Source: Fimbriimonadales bacterium
Lineage (GTDB): Bacteria > Armatimonadota > Fimbriimonadia > Fimbriimonadales > Fimbriimonadaceae
NCBI GenBank assembly: GCA_026418055.1
Contig: JAOACB010000024.1
Span: 1-36,585 of the forward strand
Reading direction: 5' to 3'
Length of the DNA: 36,585 bases
In this document: positions 14,916 through 22,390 of the stretch, piece by piece
How the letters are laid out: every line of letters starts with the position of its first letter
Numbering within the stretch: the first letter of the stretch is position 1
Translations under genes and position numbers: made by a program
The notes under the pieces: generated by a model
Told to the model about the DNA's origin: nothing
What the model saw: only the letters and a program-made list of their open reading frames with translations
The model's database searches: none

Positions 14916-15569
14916 TCAGTATCCCAGCATCCTCTCGGCCTGGCGCTCGCAATCGTGCAGCGCCTCCTGCAGCTCCAGACGGATCCTCTCGAGCGTCGCC
15001 TCGTCGGCGTCGGGAGGCACCTGGATGGCCTTGCCGACCACCACGACCGCGCGTCCGAACGGGATCGGGATCAGGTAGCGGTCCCAAGAGCGGACCAGGA
15101 TCCTCGGCCTGCACGACACGCCCAGCGGAACGAGCGGCCGGCCCGACTTCTGCCCGAGGAACACGATGCCCTCCTGCACCACCCCGCTCGGGCCCCTGGG
15201 GCCGTCGGGCGTCAGCGCCAAGGTCGATCCGCTCTTCAGCGCCCGGATGGCCTCGACCGCGGCGCGGGCGCCGCCCCGCCCGGTGCTTCCGCGGATGATG
15301 TCGTAGCCCAGCTTGCGGTAGATGGTGGCCTGCATCTCCCCGTCGCGGCTGTGGCTGATGATCACCGCCACGCGGGTCCGCCAGATCTTGCGCCCCGCGG
15401 GGATGACCGTGCGCCCGTGCCACATGCAGGGGATGCTGGGCGTTCCGGGCTCCACGGACCCCTCGAGGCGCACGATCCGCAGGCGCAGGGGCAGCACCAG
15501 AAGGCGCATCACGTAGTACAGGATCGTGCCCAGAATCCGCGGCTTGGCCGCGTTCCATCGCCTCTTCAT
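14916..15569 (-). CDS. DUF374/lysophospholipid acyltransferase-like protein
   Basis: 217 aa from the ATG at 15569 (MKRRWNAAKPRILG). A hydrophobic N-terminal segment (ILYYVMRLLVLPLRL) anchors it to the membrane. IPCMWHGRT, the IIRGSTGRGGARA block and LALTPDGPRGPSGVV are the signature of the DUF374 branch of lysophospholipid/lipid A-type acyltransferases. It probably acylates a lipid A or phospholipid precursor at the inner membrane. That fits kdsD in this window and an outer membrane. The start overlaps the stop of the rhomboid gene as ATGA (15566-15569); tatD follows 4 nt later. The longer reading upstream lies in the rhomboid gene. Confidence 0.9.
   Translation of the reverse strand: MKRRWNAAKPRILGTILYYVMRLLVLPLRLRIVRLEGSVEPGTPSIPCMWHGRTVIPAGRKIWRTRVAVIISHSRDGEMQATIYRKLGYDIIRGSTGRGGARAAVEAIRALKSGSTLALTPDGPRGPSGVVQEGIVFLGQKSGRPLVPLGVSCRPRILVRSWDRYLIPIPFGRAVVVVGKAIQVPPDADEATLERIRLELQEALHDCERQAERMLGY
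14918..14923 (-). promoter_or_regulatory. Possible internal -10 box GATACT before tatD
   Basis: GATACT on the minus strand ends 6 nt before the tatD ATG and overlaps the stop of the upstream acyltransferase gene. The spacing matches the other leaderless candidates in this window, but the first base departs from TANNNT. Confidence 0.3.
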
Positions 15570-16606
15570 CCCAGCATCCCCTTCAGGCGGGCGCGGTCGG
15601 TGACAGGATGCACGGGGTACTCCGCCGCGAGCCGGCCGAGCCAAGGGCCGCCGCGCTCGCGCAGGGCGAGCGCGAACAGCGCCTCGGGGACCTGGGGGTC
15701 GTCCGGCGGCCCCTCGGCGACGCTGCGCCAGAGCCGCAGAGCCACGTCGGCCTCGGTTTCGGCGAAGCGGTCGGCCAGCATCATGCGCCTGAGGCTGGGC
15801 AGCTCACCCAAGGCGTCCAGATCGGCGAGCCGGCGCAGCGGCTCGGCCTGCAGCGCCTCCGGAAGCACCTCCAGCAGCCGCAGGTTGGCGGCCCTCTCCT
15901 CCTCGCGCTCCCCCAGGCTGCGGGCGGCCTCCGCCAGCTGGCGCAGAGCCTTGGGGTCGTCCGGGTGCCTCCGCAGCATCTCCCTAGCGGCCTGCATCAC
16001 CGCGAAGGGCCCCCGCTCGTTGAGACGCTCCAGAGCCTCGTGCCCGAACTGAACCTCCGCGAGTCGCGGAAGGCGGAACGCCAGGCCCATCGCCAGCCCC
16101 ATGCCGAATCCGCCGAGGTGCGACCAGAACGAGGGGCCCTCGTTCTGCGCGAGGCTGCCGCAGCCTTGGAGCAACACCCAGAGCGCGGCCACCCATCCCA
16201 GCGGCGCTCCCCTGCCCGGCAGGATCGGCACGCGCAGAGCCGAGTAGCGCAGCGCGTAGCAACCCAGCACCGCCGCTACGCTGGCGCTGGCGCCCACCAG
16301 CGGCTGGGACGTGCGCGCCAGAAGGTCGTGCGCGGCGTATCCCGCCAGGCCTCCGGCCAGGTACACCGCGAGCAGCCGCAGGCTGCCCGCCGCGAACTCC
16401 ACCGCAGGACCGACCGCCGCCAGGAACACCAGGTTGCCCGCCAGGTGCAACAGGTCGCGGTGCAGGAACATCGCCGGCAGCCAGCCCGCAGGGCCGGGGC
16501 TCCAGGCGTCCACGGTGCCCGGCGCGAGCGCCTCGGCGAACGCCGCCGCAAGGTTCGCGCCGACGATCAGCAGGGTCGCAACCGGGACGCGGTGCGGGCG
16601 GCTCAC
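15566..16606 (-). CDS. Rhomboid family intramembrane serine protease with long C-terminal extension
   Basis: 346 aa from a GTG at 16606, which overlaps the yebC stop as GTGA and has GGAG just upstream. The rhomboid core covers about 1-180: FLHRDLLHLAGNLVFL (HxxxxHLxxN block), a GPAVEF turn, the catalytic GASAS with Ser107, and WSHLGGFGMG with His163. It should cleave transmembrane segments of substrate proteins within the membrane. The remaining 165 residues are helical and TPR-like (MQAAREMLRRHPDDPKALRQLAEAA type repeats), presumably cytoplasmic and for substrate or partner binding. It lies in the row yebC, rhomboid, acyltransferase, tatD. Confidence 0.88.
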   Translation of the reverse strand: MSRPHRVPVATLLIVGANLAAAFAEALAPGTVDAWSPGPAGWLPAMFLHRDLLHLAGNLVFLAAVGPAVEFAAGSLRLLAVYLAGGLAGYAAHDLLARTSQPLVGASASVAAVLGCYALRYSALRVPILPGRGAPLGWVAALWVLLQGCGSLAQNEGPSFWSHLGGFGMGLAMGLAFRLPRLAEVQFGHEALERLNERGPFAVMQAAREMLRRHPDDPKALRQLAEAARSLGEREEERAANLRLLEVLPEALQAEPLRRLADLDALGELPSLRRMMLADRFAETEADVALRLWRSVAEGPPDDPQVPEALFALALRERGGPWLGRLAAEYPVHPVTDRARLKGMLG

Positions 16607-17346
16607 TCCTCTTCGAGGTCTTCCTCGGAGATGTCGACGTTCACGTAGGTCTCCTGAACGTCGTCCAGGTCCTCCAGCGCGTCCAGAAGCTTCAGCAGCT
16701 TGCGCATGTCGTCGGGCCCGGGCTGCACCTTGTTGGTGGCCACGTAGTTGAGGCCCACCTCGCTGGCCTTGAAGCCGGCTCGCTCCAGCGCGTCGTTGCA
16801 GCGGTGCAGGTCCTCGACCGCGGTGGTCACGGTGAAGCCGTCCTCGTCCTTCGAGACGTCCTCGGCGCCGCCCTCCAAGGCCGCTAGCGTGAGCGCGTCC
16901 TCGTCGACGCCGTCGGCCGGAATCGGAATCTCCCCCACGCGCTTGACCTGCCAGGCTACCGAGCCGTTCTCGGCCAGGTTGCCCCCGTGCTTGCTGAACG
17001 CGTGCCGCACCTCGCTCACGGTGCGGTTGCGGTTCTCCGTGTAGCACTCCAGGATGATCGCGGCTCCGCCCGGCCCGTAGCCCTCGTACGTCACTTCCTC
17101 GTAGTTGGCTCCCTCGATCTCGCCGGTGCCCCGCTGGATGGAGCGCTTGATGTTCTCGGCCGGCATCGAGTTCTCGCGGGCCTTGGCGATGGCCAGCCGC
17201 AGGCGCGGGTTGGTGTCCGGGTCGCCTCCGCCGAGCTTGGCCGCCACGATGATCTCCTTGCTCAGCTTGGTGAAGATCCTCCCTCGGATGGCGTCCTGCT
17301 TGCCCTTGCGGATCCGGATGTTCTTCCACTTGGAATGGCCTGCCAT
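16603..17346 (-). CDS. yebC: YebC/PmpR/TACO1 family protein
   Basis: 247 aa, the usual size. MAGHSKWKNIRIRKGKQDA is the family N-terminus and fixes the start at 17346; a longer reading upstream lacks conservation and crosses a terminator. NPRLRLAIAKARENSMP, YEGYGPGG, ECYTENRNRTVSEVRHAF and the acidic tail are all typical. Family members bind DNA as transcription regulators (PmpR) or aid translation of proline stretches (TACO1/YeeI-type). In many genomes it neighbours ruvC; here it heads a rhomboid-acyltransferase-tatD row. CACAAT lies 7 nt before the ATG, again leaderless in layout. Confidence 0.96.
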   Translation of the reverse strand: MAGHSKWKNIRIRKGKQDAIRGRIFTKLSKEIIVAAKLGGGDPDTNPRLRLAIAKARENSMPAENIKRSIQRGTGEIEGANYEEVTYEGYGPGGAAIILECYTENRNRTVSEVRHAFSKHGGNLAENGSVAWQVKRVGEIPIPADGVDEDALTLAALEGGAEDVSKDEDGFTVTTAVEDLHRCNDALERAGFKASEVGLNYVATNKVQPGPDDMRKLLKLLDALEDLDDVQETYVNVDISEEDLEEE

Positions 17347-17353
17347 GGGCTCT

Positions 17354-17359
17354 ATTGTG
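17354..17359 (-). promoter_or_regulatory. Candidate -10 box CACAAT of yebC
   Basis: CACAAT on the minus strand ends 7 nt before the yebC ATG. It sits between the terminator of the upstream STN gene and the start codon, so this short gap must hold the promoter unless readthrough supplies transcription. Confidence 0.4.
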
Positions 17360-17389
17360 GCACCTCCGGCGCCCAGGCCCCGGCGGGCG

Positions 17390-17416
17390 AAAAAAGGGGG
17401 CCGCTTCGGCGGCCCC
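17390..17416 (-). terminator. Rho-independent terminator of the STN gene
   Basis: An 8-bp perfect GC stem (17397-17404 with 17409-17416) is closed by a CGAA tetraloop on the minus strand and followed by CTTTTTT. It lies 37 nt after the STN gene stop and is the cleanest terminator in the window. Confidence 0.9.
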
Positions 17417-17452
17417 ACGAGCTCCTGGTCGTTTCGCTTGTTCGCCTCGTCC

Positions 17453-18151
17453 TCAGTCCCGGAACACCGTCACTCGGTTCTCCTCTTTCGGCGTCGGATC
17501 GGGCTTGCGGATCTCAATGCTTTGTCGGTTGGTGAAGCGGAATTCCAAACCCGTCTGGCGGCAGATCAGGTCCAGCGCGTACTTGATCGAGGTGTCGATG
17601 AGGAAAGCGTCCATCTTCCAGTTGGGAACGCTGTCGGCGACCTCGATGCGCACCTTCGTCTGTTCCGCGATCGCCTTGAACACGTCGCGGATCGGGGCCT
17701 TGCTCATGCGCGTGGTGAAGCGGCGGCTCAGCACGGTGGGCGGCAGGGTGCCGGTCGGCTCCGGCTCCTTGGGCGCCGCGGTCGGCAGAGGCCTCTCCTC
17801 CGGCTTGGGAACCGAAGGCTTCTCGGGCAGCAGCTGCTTCTTCGGACCGATGAACGTGATGCCGTTCTGCACGCGGTACTCGAGGTTCGCCTGTCGGCAC
17901 ACGATCTCCAGCGCCTCCTCCAGCTCCACGTCCTTGAGGGAGAGGTACAGCACGAAGCGCACCCCCGGCTCGAGCACGTAGTCGCGGCCGGCCTGTTGGA
18001 ACATCTGGTGGATCACGGAGCGGACGTCGTCGCCTCGCGCGGCCACGGTCACCTTCGGCGGGGAGGCCGGAGGGTTGGCGGGGTTCGGACCGTCGCCGAG
18101 CGCGGCGGCGGAGAGGGCGAGGAACGCTGCGATGAGGATCGGGGTCTTCAC
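17453..18151 (-). CDS. Exported protein with two STN (secretin/TonB N-terminal)-like domains
   Basis: 232 aa. The GTG at 18151 is chosen because GGAGG lies 7 nt upstream and it yields a clean signal peptide (VKTPILIAAFLALSAAALG); an ATG at 18169 would place the ribosome binding site inside the gene. Two similar blocks follow: DDVRSVIHQMFQQAGRDYVLEP with LEIVCRQANLEYRVQNG, and APIRDVFKAIAEQTKVRIEVAD with LDLICRQTGLEFRFTN. These match the STN/N0 fold of secretins and TonB receptors, joined by a Pro-rich linker. No secretin channel domain is present, so it is not itself a secretin. It lies 23 nt after the zinc-finger protein gene on the same strand, so the two are probably one operon. Confidence 0.75.
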   Translation of the reverse strand: MKTPILIAAFLALSAAALGDGPNPANPPASPPKVTVAARGDDVRSVIHQMFQQAGRDYVLEPGVRFVLYLSLKDVELEEALEIVCRQANLEYRVQNGITFIGPKKQLLPEKPSVPKPEERPLPTAAPKEPEPTGTLPPTVLSRRFTTRMSKAPIRDVFKAIAEQTKVRIEVADSVPNWKMDAFLIDTSIKYALDLICRQTGLEFRFTNRQSIEIRKPDPTPKEENRVTVFRD

Positions 18152-18174
18152 GGGGTTTCCTCCAAGCATCGGTT

Positions 18175-19014
18175 TCAGGGCTGGATCGGTCGGCCCTGCT
18201 CGTCGTACAGCCGCAGGGTGCCGCGCGGCTCGGCGGGTCGGTCCGCGGCCGGGCGCCTGCGAGCGGGGCGGGCGGTTGGGCGGCGGGCTTCGGCGGGCCG
18301 GACCTCCAGGGGCCGCGGCTTCGCCGGGGCCTGGGCCCTGGGCCGAGCCGGCTGGCTGGCGGGCGCGGAGGCCTGCTCGGACGTCTGGGCGGGGGGCTCG
18401 ACCGGTTCCGGGGACGGGGCGGCGGCCGCGTCTGCCGAGGGGCTCTCCTGCGGGGGGGCCGCCAGCTCGTCACGGTCGATCGGCTCGTCCATCGACGGCA
18501 CGTAGATCGTGGGGAACGGCTGCTCGGGCTGTCTGGCGGCGACGCGCCCCTCGGGCCCCTGTTGAGCTCCCGACGCGGGCGACGCCTCGGCGGCGTCCGC
18601 GGCCTTGGCGCCGAACAGCGCGGTGGGATCCTTGGCCAGGAAGCTCATCGCCGCGAGCACGCCGGCGAGGGAGAGCGAGTAGACGAGCAGCTTCCAAGGG
18701 AAGGGCTGGGCCGCCGCGGGCGGGGTGGCGACGGCGGCCTTGCGGGGTGCTGCCTTCTGCTGGTTCGGACGAGCCGCGGCGGGTTGCGGTTCCGTGCGCT
18801 CCCTGCGGGAGGGCTCCGGGGCCCCAACGGCCGCGGATCCGTTCGCCAGCGCGTGCAGCTCGGCCTTGCGCCCCGCCAGCTCGGCGCGGCACTCCTGGCA
18901 TCGGCCGAGGTGCGCCTCCAGCTGGGCCATCATGTCCTTGGGAAGGATCTCTCCCTTGAGGAAGCGGCCGATTTGCAGCCTGGCGATCTGGCACTCCACG
19001 TTTTGAACCGGCAT
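18175..19014 (-). CDS. Zinc-finger (zf-HC2) anti-sigma-like membrane protein
   Basis: 279 aa from the ATG at 19014; an in-frame TTG at 19023 is an alternative. The N-terminus carries a ZAS/zf-HC2-type motif H35-x3-C39-x2-C42 with C8 upstream (EAHLGRCQECRAEL), as in anti-sigma factors. A membrane helix lies at about 107-127 (LLVYSLSLAGVLAAMSFLA), followed by a long Pro/Ala/Arg-rich extracytoplasmic region and a short C-terminal GTLRLYDEQGRP block. No sigma factor gene is adjacent in the window, which is unusual because most anti-sigma genes are cotranscribed with their sigma factor. The next gene encodes an exported STN protein. Confidence 0.72.
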   Translation of the reverse strand: MPVQNVECQIARLQIGRFLKGEILPKDMMAQLEAHLGRCQECRAELAGRKAELHALANGSAAVGAPEPSRRERTEPQPAAARPNQQKAAPRKAAVATPPAAAQPFPWKLLVYSLSLAGVLAAMSFLAKDPTALFGAKAADAAEASPASGAQQGPEGRVAARQPEQPFPTIYVPSMDEPIDRDELAAPPQESPSADAAAAPSPEPVEPPAQTSEQASAPASQPARPRAQAPAKPRPLEVRPAEARRPTARPARRRPAADRPAEPRGTLRLYDEQGRPIQP

Positions 19015-19063
19015 CTCTGTCAATCCACTTCAGGTTTGCGGGCGAGAAACGGATTCGACCCAG

Positions 19064-19069
19064 TAGGAT
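19064..19069 (+). promoter_or_regulatory. Candidate -10 box TAGGAT upstream of the GH2 gene
   Basis: TAGGAT lies 74 nt before the GH2 ATG at 19144. If used, the leader is long and contains the inverted repeat at 19085-19129 and the ribosome binding site GGGAGAG. No -35 box at standard spacing is visible. Confidence 0.3.
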
Positions 19070-19084
19070 TGTCGGGTGGAGCGG

Positions 19085-19129
19085 CGGTTTCCTCAGGGGG
19101 TTCCCGAGAAAAAACGCGCCGGGAAACCG
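19085..19129 (+). repeat. Inverted repeat in the GH2 leader
   Basis: CGGTTTCC (19085-19092) and GGAAACCG (19122-19129) are perfect 8-bp complements, 14 nt upstream of the GH2 start. The intervening 29 nt contain GGGGTTCCC, which offers an alternative pairing with the right arm. This could be an mRNA structure or a long-spaced operator. Confidence 0.4.
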
Positions 19130-19143
19130 TCTACGGGAGAGCG

Positions 19144-21387
19144 ATGTGGAGGGAGTTGCTGTGCATGGCGCTGATCGGCGGGGTGTCGGCCGTGTCCGCT
19201 GAGGCGCCGAGGCTGAAGACGCGCTGGGCCGAGAAGGTCGACCCTGCCGCGCCCCTGCCGGAGTATCCGCGGCCCACGCTGGTCCGCAAGGAGTGGCTGA
19301 ACCTCAACGGCCCTTGGCAGTTCGCGGTGAGCGACCGATCGGCCACGGCGCCGCCGACCTTCGGCAGGACGATCCTGGTGCCGTTCCCGGTGGAGAGCCA
19401 GCTCGGAGGGGTGGGGTTGACCCCGACCGAGAACCAGCGCGTTTGGTACCGGCGGACGGTGGCCGTGCCCGCGGCCTGGCGGGGCAGGCGAGTGCTGCTG
19501 CACTTCGGCGCCTCGGACTGGGAGACGCGCGTTTGGGTCAACGGCGAGTTGGTCGGGGAGCACCGCGGGGGCTACGACGGCTTCTCGTTCGACGTGACCG
19601 ACGCTCTGCGCCGCCGCGAGGGCGAGGCGGAGATCCTGGTGAGCGTGTGGGATCCCACCGACAGCGGGCCTCAGGCGCGGGGCAAGCAGGTGCGCAAGCC
19701 CGAGGGGATTTTCTACACTCCCGTCACCGGCATCTGGCAGACCGTGTGGATGGAGCCGGTTCCCGAGCGCTCGATCGGGGGCTACCGGGCGGTGCCGGAC
19801 GTCGACCGTTCCCGGCTCGAGCTGACGGTGTCCCTGCGCGGGCCCGGCGACGGACTGAGCGTGCGCGCCGAGGCGCTGGACGGGCGGCGGGTGGTGTCGC
19901 GCAGCGAGGCTCCCGCGGGGCAGACGATGCTGCTGCGGCTCGAGGCGCCGAAGCTGTGGTCGCCGGACAGGCCTTTCCTGTACGGCCTGCGCCTCACGCT
20001 GCTGCGCGGCGGCCAGACCCTGGACCGCACCGAGGGGTACTTCGGCATGCGCAAGGTGGAGGTCGGCAAGGGGCCCGACGGGAAGACGCGCATTCTGCTG
20101 AACGGCAAGCCGCTGTTCCTGTTCGGGTTCCTGGACCAGGGCTACTGGCCGGACGGCCTCTACACCGCGCCCACCGAGGAGGCGCTGCGCTTCGACATCG
20201 AGGCCACCAAGCGGCTCGGCATGAACCTGGCGCGCAAGCACGTGAAGGTTGAGCCCGAGCGCTGGTATTTCCTGTGCGACAAGCTGGGCCTGGCGGTGTA
20301 CCAAGACATGCCGTCGGGCTTCGGCGCGAGGCCCATGCCCCGCGAAGACCAGGAGCAGTTCGAGCGGGAGCTGCGCAGGATGGTCGAAGGCCGCTTCAAC
20401 CACCCTTCCATCCTGATGTGGGTGGTGTTCAACGAGGGCTGGGGCCAGTACGACACCGAGCGTCTGACCTCCTTCGCCAAGAGCCTCGACCCGTCGAGGC
20501 TGGTCAACAACGCCTCGGGCTGGACCGACCACGGCGTGGGGGACGTGGTGGACATCCACGTGTACCCAGGGCCGCAGTCGCCCCGGCCGGAAGCCGCCCG
20601 CGCCGCGGTGCTGGGCGAGTTCGGAGGCCTCGGCCTGCCCGTGCAGGGCCACCTGTGGCAGGACCGCGGCAACTGGGGCTACCAGTCGTTCCAAGACCGC
20701 GAAACGCTCACCGAGAGGGTCGTGGAGCTGCTCCGGCGCCTGCACCCGCTGATCGCCGAGCCCGGGCTGTCATCGGCCGTGTACACCCAGACCACCGACG
20801 TCGAGATCGAAGCCAACGGGTTCTACACCTACGACCGAGAGGTGCTGAAGGTGGACGGCGAGCGCGTGCGGCGCGCGATCTTGGCCCTGTACGGCCCACC
20901 GCCCAGCGTGCAGACCGTGGTTCCGGACTCGCAGGCCGAGGGCCTCGAGTGGCGCTACACCACCCTCGAGCCTCAAGGGAGCTGGACGGATCCCCGCTTC
21001 GACGACTCCGCGTGGAGCGTGGGCAAGGCGGGCTTTGGAACGGTCGGAACCCCCGGCGCCGCGGTGCGCACCGTGTGGAGCTCGCAGACCCTGTGGATCC
21101 GCCGCACGTTCGAGCTGCCGGAGACCGTGCGCTTCTCGCAGCCCGCGCTGCGCATCCACCACGACGAGGACTGCGAGGTGTTCCTGGACGGCAAGCCTCT
21201 GGCTAGCCTGCAGGGATACACCGTGGGCTACACGCTGGTTCGGCTCGAGCGCAGGCTGCTGCCGTCGTTGCGCAAGGGCCGCCACACGCTGGCGGTGAGG
21301 GTGCGCAACACCACCGGCGGACAGTACATCGATGTCGGGATCGTGGACCTGGTGCCCGCTCCCAAAGGAGGGAACGCCCAACGATGA
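19144..21387 (+). CDS. Secreted glycoside hydrolase family 2 enzyme
   Basis: 747 aa. A signal peptide begins MWRELLCMALIGG; an ATG at 19165 preceded by GGAGGGAG is a possible alternative but lacks the basic n-region. GH2 domains follow in order: jelly-roll sugar-binding (about 45-210, LNLNGPWQF, WYRRTVAVP, VWVNGELVGEHRGGYDGF), Ig-like (about 210-305) and TIM barrel (about 305-600). The acid/base is E431 in VVFNEGWGQYD and the nucleophile E492 in LGEFGG. A C-terminal carbohydrate-binding-like domain (about 615-735) contains WTDPRFDDSAW. It is a beta-galactosidase, beta-glucuronidase or related exo-enzyme; the exact sugar cannot be read. It overlaps the sugar-binding lipoprotein gene as ATGA. 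Confidence 0.93.
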   Translation: MWRELLCMALIGGVSAVSAEAPRLKTRWAEKVDPAAPLPEYPRPTLVRKEWLNLNGPWQFAVSDRSATAPPTFGRTILVPFPVESQLGGVGLTPTENQRVWYRRTVAVPAAWRGRRVLLHFGASDWETRVWVNGELVGEHRGGYDGFSFDVTDALRRREGEAEILVSVWDPTDSGPQARGKQVRKPEGIFYTPVTGIWQTVWMEPVPERSIGGYRAVPDVDRSRLELTVSLRGPGDGLSVRAEALDGRRVVSRSEAPAGQTMLLRLEAPKLWSPDRPFLYGLRLTLLRGGQTLDRTEGYFGMRKVEVGKGPDGKTRILLNGKPLFLFGFLDQGYWPDGLYTAPTEEALRFDIEATKRLGMNLARKHVKVEPERWYFLCDKLGLAVYQDMPSGFGARPMPREDQEQFERELRRMVEGRFNHPSILMWVVFNEGWGQYDTERLTSFAKSLDPSRLVNNASGWTDHGVGDVVDIHVYPGPQSPRPEAARAAVLGEFGGLGLPVQGHLWQDRGNWGYQSFQDRETLTERVVELLRRLHPLIAEPGLSSAVYTQTTDVEIEANGFYTYDREVLKVDGERVRRAILALYGPPPSVQTVVPDSQAEGLEWRYTTLEPQGSWTDPRFDDSAWSVGKAGFGTVGTPGAAVRTVWSSQTLWIRRTFELPETVRFSQPALRIHHDEDCEVFLDGKPLASLQGYTVGYTLVRLERRLLPSLRKGRHTLAVRVRNTTGGQYIDVGIVDLVPAPKGGNAQR

Positions 21388-22376
21388 GAACCTTTTGGTG
21401 GAACCTGGCGGCCGCGGCTCTGCTCGCGGCCGGTTGCGCGCAGAGGGCCGCGGACACTGCCGAGCCCCCGAGCGGCGGTGCGGCCGGCGGCGCGAAGCGT
21501 CTGACGGTGGGCTTCAGCCAGATCGGCGCCGAGAGCGGATGGCGGACCGCCGAGACCGAGTCGATTCGGGAGGAGGCGGCCAAGCGCGGCATCGAGCTGA
21601 AGTTCAGCGACGCCCAGCAGAAGCAGGAGAACCAGATCAAGGCTCTGCGCAGCTTCATCGCGCAGAAGGTCGACGCGATCCTGCTCGCGCCGGTCGTCGA
21701 GACCGGCTGGGACGCCGTCTTGCAAGAGGCCAAGGACGCGGGCATCCCCGTGGTGCTGGTCGACCGTGGGGTGAAGGTCCGTGACGACTCCCTGTACGCC
21801 ACGCTCATCGCGTCCGACTTCGTGGCGGAGGGCCGCATGGCGGGCGAGTGGCTGGCCGAGCGGACGAAGGACCGGCCCGAGCACGTGATCGGCATCGCCG
21901 AGCTTCAGGGCACCCCGGGGGCAGCTCCGGCCATCGACCGCAAGAGGGGCTTCGAGCAGGGCATCGCCAAGAACCCCAAGCTCAGGATCGTGCTCTCCCA
22001 GAGCGGCGACTTCACCCGCGCCAAGGGCAAGCAGGCCATGGAGGCGTTCCTCAAGTCCGGCCAGAAGTTCGGCGCGGTGTTCGCGCACAACGACGACATG
22101 GCGCTCGGGGCGATCCAGGCGATCGAGGAGGCAGGGCTCAAGCCCGGCAAGGACCTGCTGATCGTGTCCGTCGACGGCGTTCGGGACGCGCTGCAGGCGC
22201 TCATCGACGGCAAGCTCAACCTGTCCGTGGAGTGCAACCCGCTGCTCGGACCGCTGGCGTTCGACGCGGTGGAGGCCGCGGTCGCAGGCAAGCCGCTTCC
22301 CAAGTGGACCGTCGTGAAGGACCGCGCCTTCGACCGCGAGGCGGCGATGCGCGAGATCGCAGGCCGCAGGTACTGA
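21384..22376 (+). CDS. YtfQ-like sugar-binding lipoprotein of an ABC transporter
   Basis: 330 aa. The lipoprotein signal MRTFWWNLAAAALLAAGC has its Cys at 18. The mature part is a Peripla_BP_4-type binding protein very like E. coli YtfQ (galactofuranose uptake): APVVETGWDAVLQEAKDAGIPV, VDRGVKVRDDSLYATLIASD, ELQGTPGAAPAIDRKRGFEQ, SQSGDFTRAKGKQAMEAF and AHNDDMALGAIQAIEEAGLKPG all follow that protein. Its start overlaps the GH2 stop (ATGA, 21384-21387), so binding protein and enzyme are made together. No ABC permease or ATPase genes follow; the next gene is convergent. It must use a transporter encoded elsewhere or act in sensing. Confidence 0.92.
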   Translation: MRTFWWNLAAAALLAAGCAQRAADTAEPPSGGAAGGAKRLTVGFSQIGAESGWRTAETESIREEAAKRGIELKFSDAQQKQENQIKALRSFIAQKVDAILLAPVVETGWDAVLQEAKDAGIPVVLVDRGVKVRDDSLYATLIASDFVAEGRMAGEWLAERTKDRPEHVIGIAELQGTPGAAPAIDRKRGFEQGIAKNPKLRIVLSQSGDFTRAKGKQAMEAFLKSGQKFGAVFAHNDDMALGAIQAIEEAGLKPGKDLLIVSVDGVRDALQALIDGKLNLSVECNPLLGPLAFDAVEAAVAGKPLPKWTVVKDRAFDREAAMREIAGRRY

Positions 22377-22390
22377 CGACGCCCGGGGCC

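Noticed and set aside
19018-19023. TTGACA as a -35 box for the zinc-finger gene
   Set aside because: The minus-strand TTGACA lies only 3 nt from the ATG, so its -10 would fall inside the coding region and remove the zinc finger from the transcript.
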